DNA of 5,115 bases from Bacillota bacterium (GTDB lineage Bacteria; Bacillota; Clostridia; Clostridiales; Clostridiaceae): assembly GCA_023417975.1 (NCBI GenBank), contig JAEZDX010000466.1:1-5115 (forward strand). Reading direction: 5' to 3'. The position numbers were made by a program, and so were the translations under genes. Of the stretch, positions 4,640-5,115 are shown in pieces. The number at the start of each line of letters is the position of its first letter. Positions within the stretch are counted from its first letter, which is position 1. The notes below the pieces were generated by a model. It was not told where the DNA came from. It was given only the letters and a program-made list of their open reading frames with translations, and did no database searches.

Positions 4640-5115
4640 ATGAAACGAAGATTAATGGGGATACTTTTGTCATTTGTCCTGATTCTGTCAGGCTGCAGCT
4701 GGGGTAAGCATGATAACAATAACAACAGTAAGGGTGCTGCATCAGATAATATGTCAGGCAGTACTTCAGTGGAGGATATTCTTGCAAGATTAACCTTGGA
4801 TCAAAAAGCTGCTCAGATGGTGCAGGGAGCGGTATACAACGTGTCCGACAATGCTATGAAGAAGAACTGCTATGGCAGTATTCTTTCTACCTATGGCGAG
4901 AATTCGTTGAATGCAGAGGAATGGAAGAATCTAATCTTAAAATATCAAAAAGCTGCAATGAGTTCAGAGGCAGGTATTCCGTATATATATGGAAATGACG
5001 CGGTTCATGGTGTTAATACATGTGAAGACACGGTTATATTTCCGCATAATATAGGTATCGGTGCGGCTAACGATAAGGAATTAACCTATCAGATGGGGTT
5101 AGCTGTAGCCAATGA
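4640..5115 (+). CDS. Glycoside hydrolase family 3 lipoprotein, beta-glucosidase-like (5' part, cut by window end)
   Basis: The first 158 residues of a much longer enzyme are present. Residues 1-19 form a lipoprotein signal (MKRR, then a hydrophobic stretch, then lipobox LSGC with Cys19), so the protein should be anchored on the outer face of the membrane. An Asn/Ser/Gly-rich linker (about 20-42) follows. The GH3 N-terminal barrel begins at about 43: ILARLTLDQKAAQMVQG, GIPYIYGNDAVHGVNT (112-127, with the sugar-binding Asp120 of the DAVHG motif) and TVIFPHNIGIGAANDKEL (131-148). The catalytic Asp lies beyond the window. GAGGGAG at 4624-4630 supports ATG 4640; in-frame ATGs at 4616 and 4622 would add a few residues without a good binding site. 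The family cleaves beta-glucosides or xylosides from plant oligosaccharides. Cys77 and Cys128 are unusual additions near the active-site side. The exact substrate cannot be told from this part. Confidence 0.92.
   Translation, partial: MKRRLMGILLSFVLILSGCSWGKHDNNNNSKGAASDNMSGSTSVEDILARLTLDQKAAQMVQGAVYNVSDNAMKKNCYGSILSTYGENSLNAEEWKNLILKYQKAAMSSEAGIPYIYGNDAVHGVNTCEDTVIFPHNIGIGAANDKELTYQMGLAVAN

Overview
The window looks like chromosomal DNA of a low-GC Gram-positive anaerobe, most likely a Clostridia member of the Lachnospiraceae or Ruminiclostridium type. The reasons are strong AGGAGG-type ribosome binding sites, AT-rich intergenic DNA, a clostridial-style FMN split-barrel/flavodoxin pair, a MocR regulator and a lipoprotein glycoside hydrolase of family GH3. 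All six genes are on the + strand. I see no RNA gene, CRISPR array or mobile element. Species assignment is inference.

Region 1 (1-1881) is a tight three-gene redox operon. It holds a pyridoxamine-phosphate-oxidase-like FMN split-barrel protein (58-582), a HemG-like flavodoxin (590-1093) and a short-chain dehydrogenase/reductase (1090-1881). The flavodoxin Shine-Dalgarno sequence lies inside the last codons of the first gene. The flavodoxin and SDR genes overlap by ATGA. No promoter is visible in the 57 leading bases, so the operon probably starts upstream of the window. The SDR active-site segment resembles plant chlorophyll b reductases (NYC1/NOL), which is surprising for a clostridium.

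Region 2 (1882-4477) starts with a 161-bp spacer holding a candidate promoter overlapped by an imperfect inverted repeat. It continues with an aldo/keto reductase (2043-3017) and, 14 bp later, a MocR/GabR-type GntR regulator with a PLP-dependent aminotransferase-like domain (3032-4420). It closes with a clear intrinsic terminator (4434-4477). This reads as a self-regulated bicistronic unit in which a PLP- or amine-sensing regulator controls an NAD(P)H-dependent carbonyl reductase. A near-perfect 30-bp palindrome sits inside the regulator gene.

Region 3 (4478-5115) is an AT-rich upstream region with two perfect inverted repeats built from the same heptamer half-site. It is followed by the 5' part of a GH3 beta-glucosidase-like lipoprotein, cut by the window end. 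This gene probably belongs to polysaccharide or oligosaccharide use and is separate from the two redox units.

No recognised defence, mobile or otherwise exotic system is present. The most original points are the possible tetrapyrrole or flavin redox operon, the intragenic palindrome in mocR, and the paired operator-like repeats before the GH3 gene.
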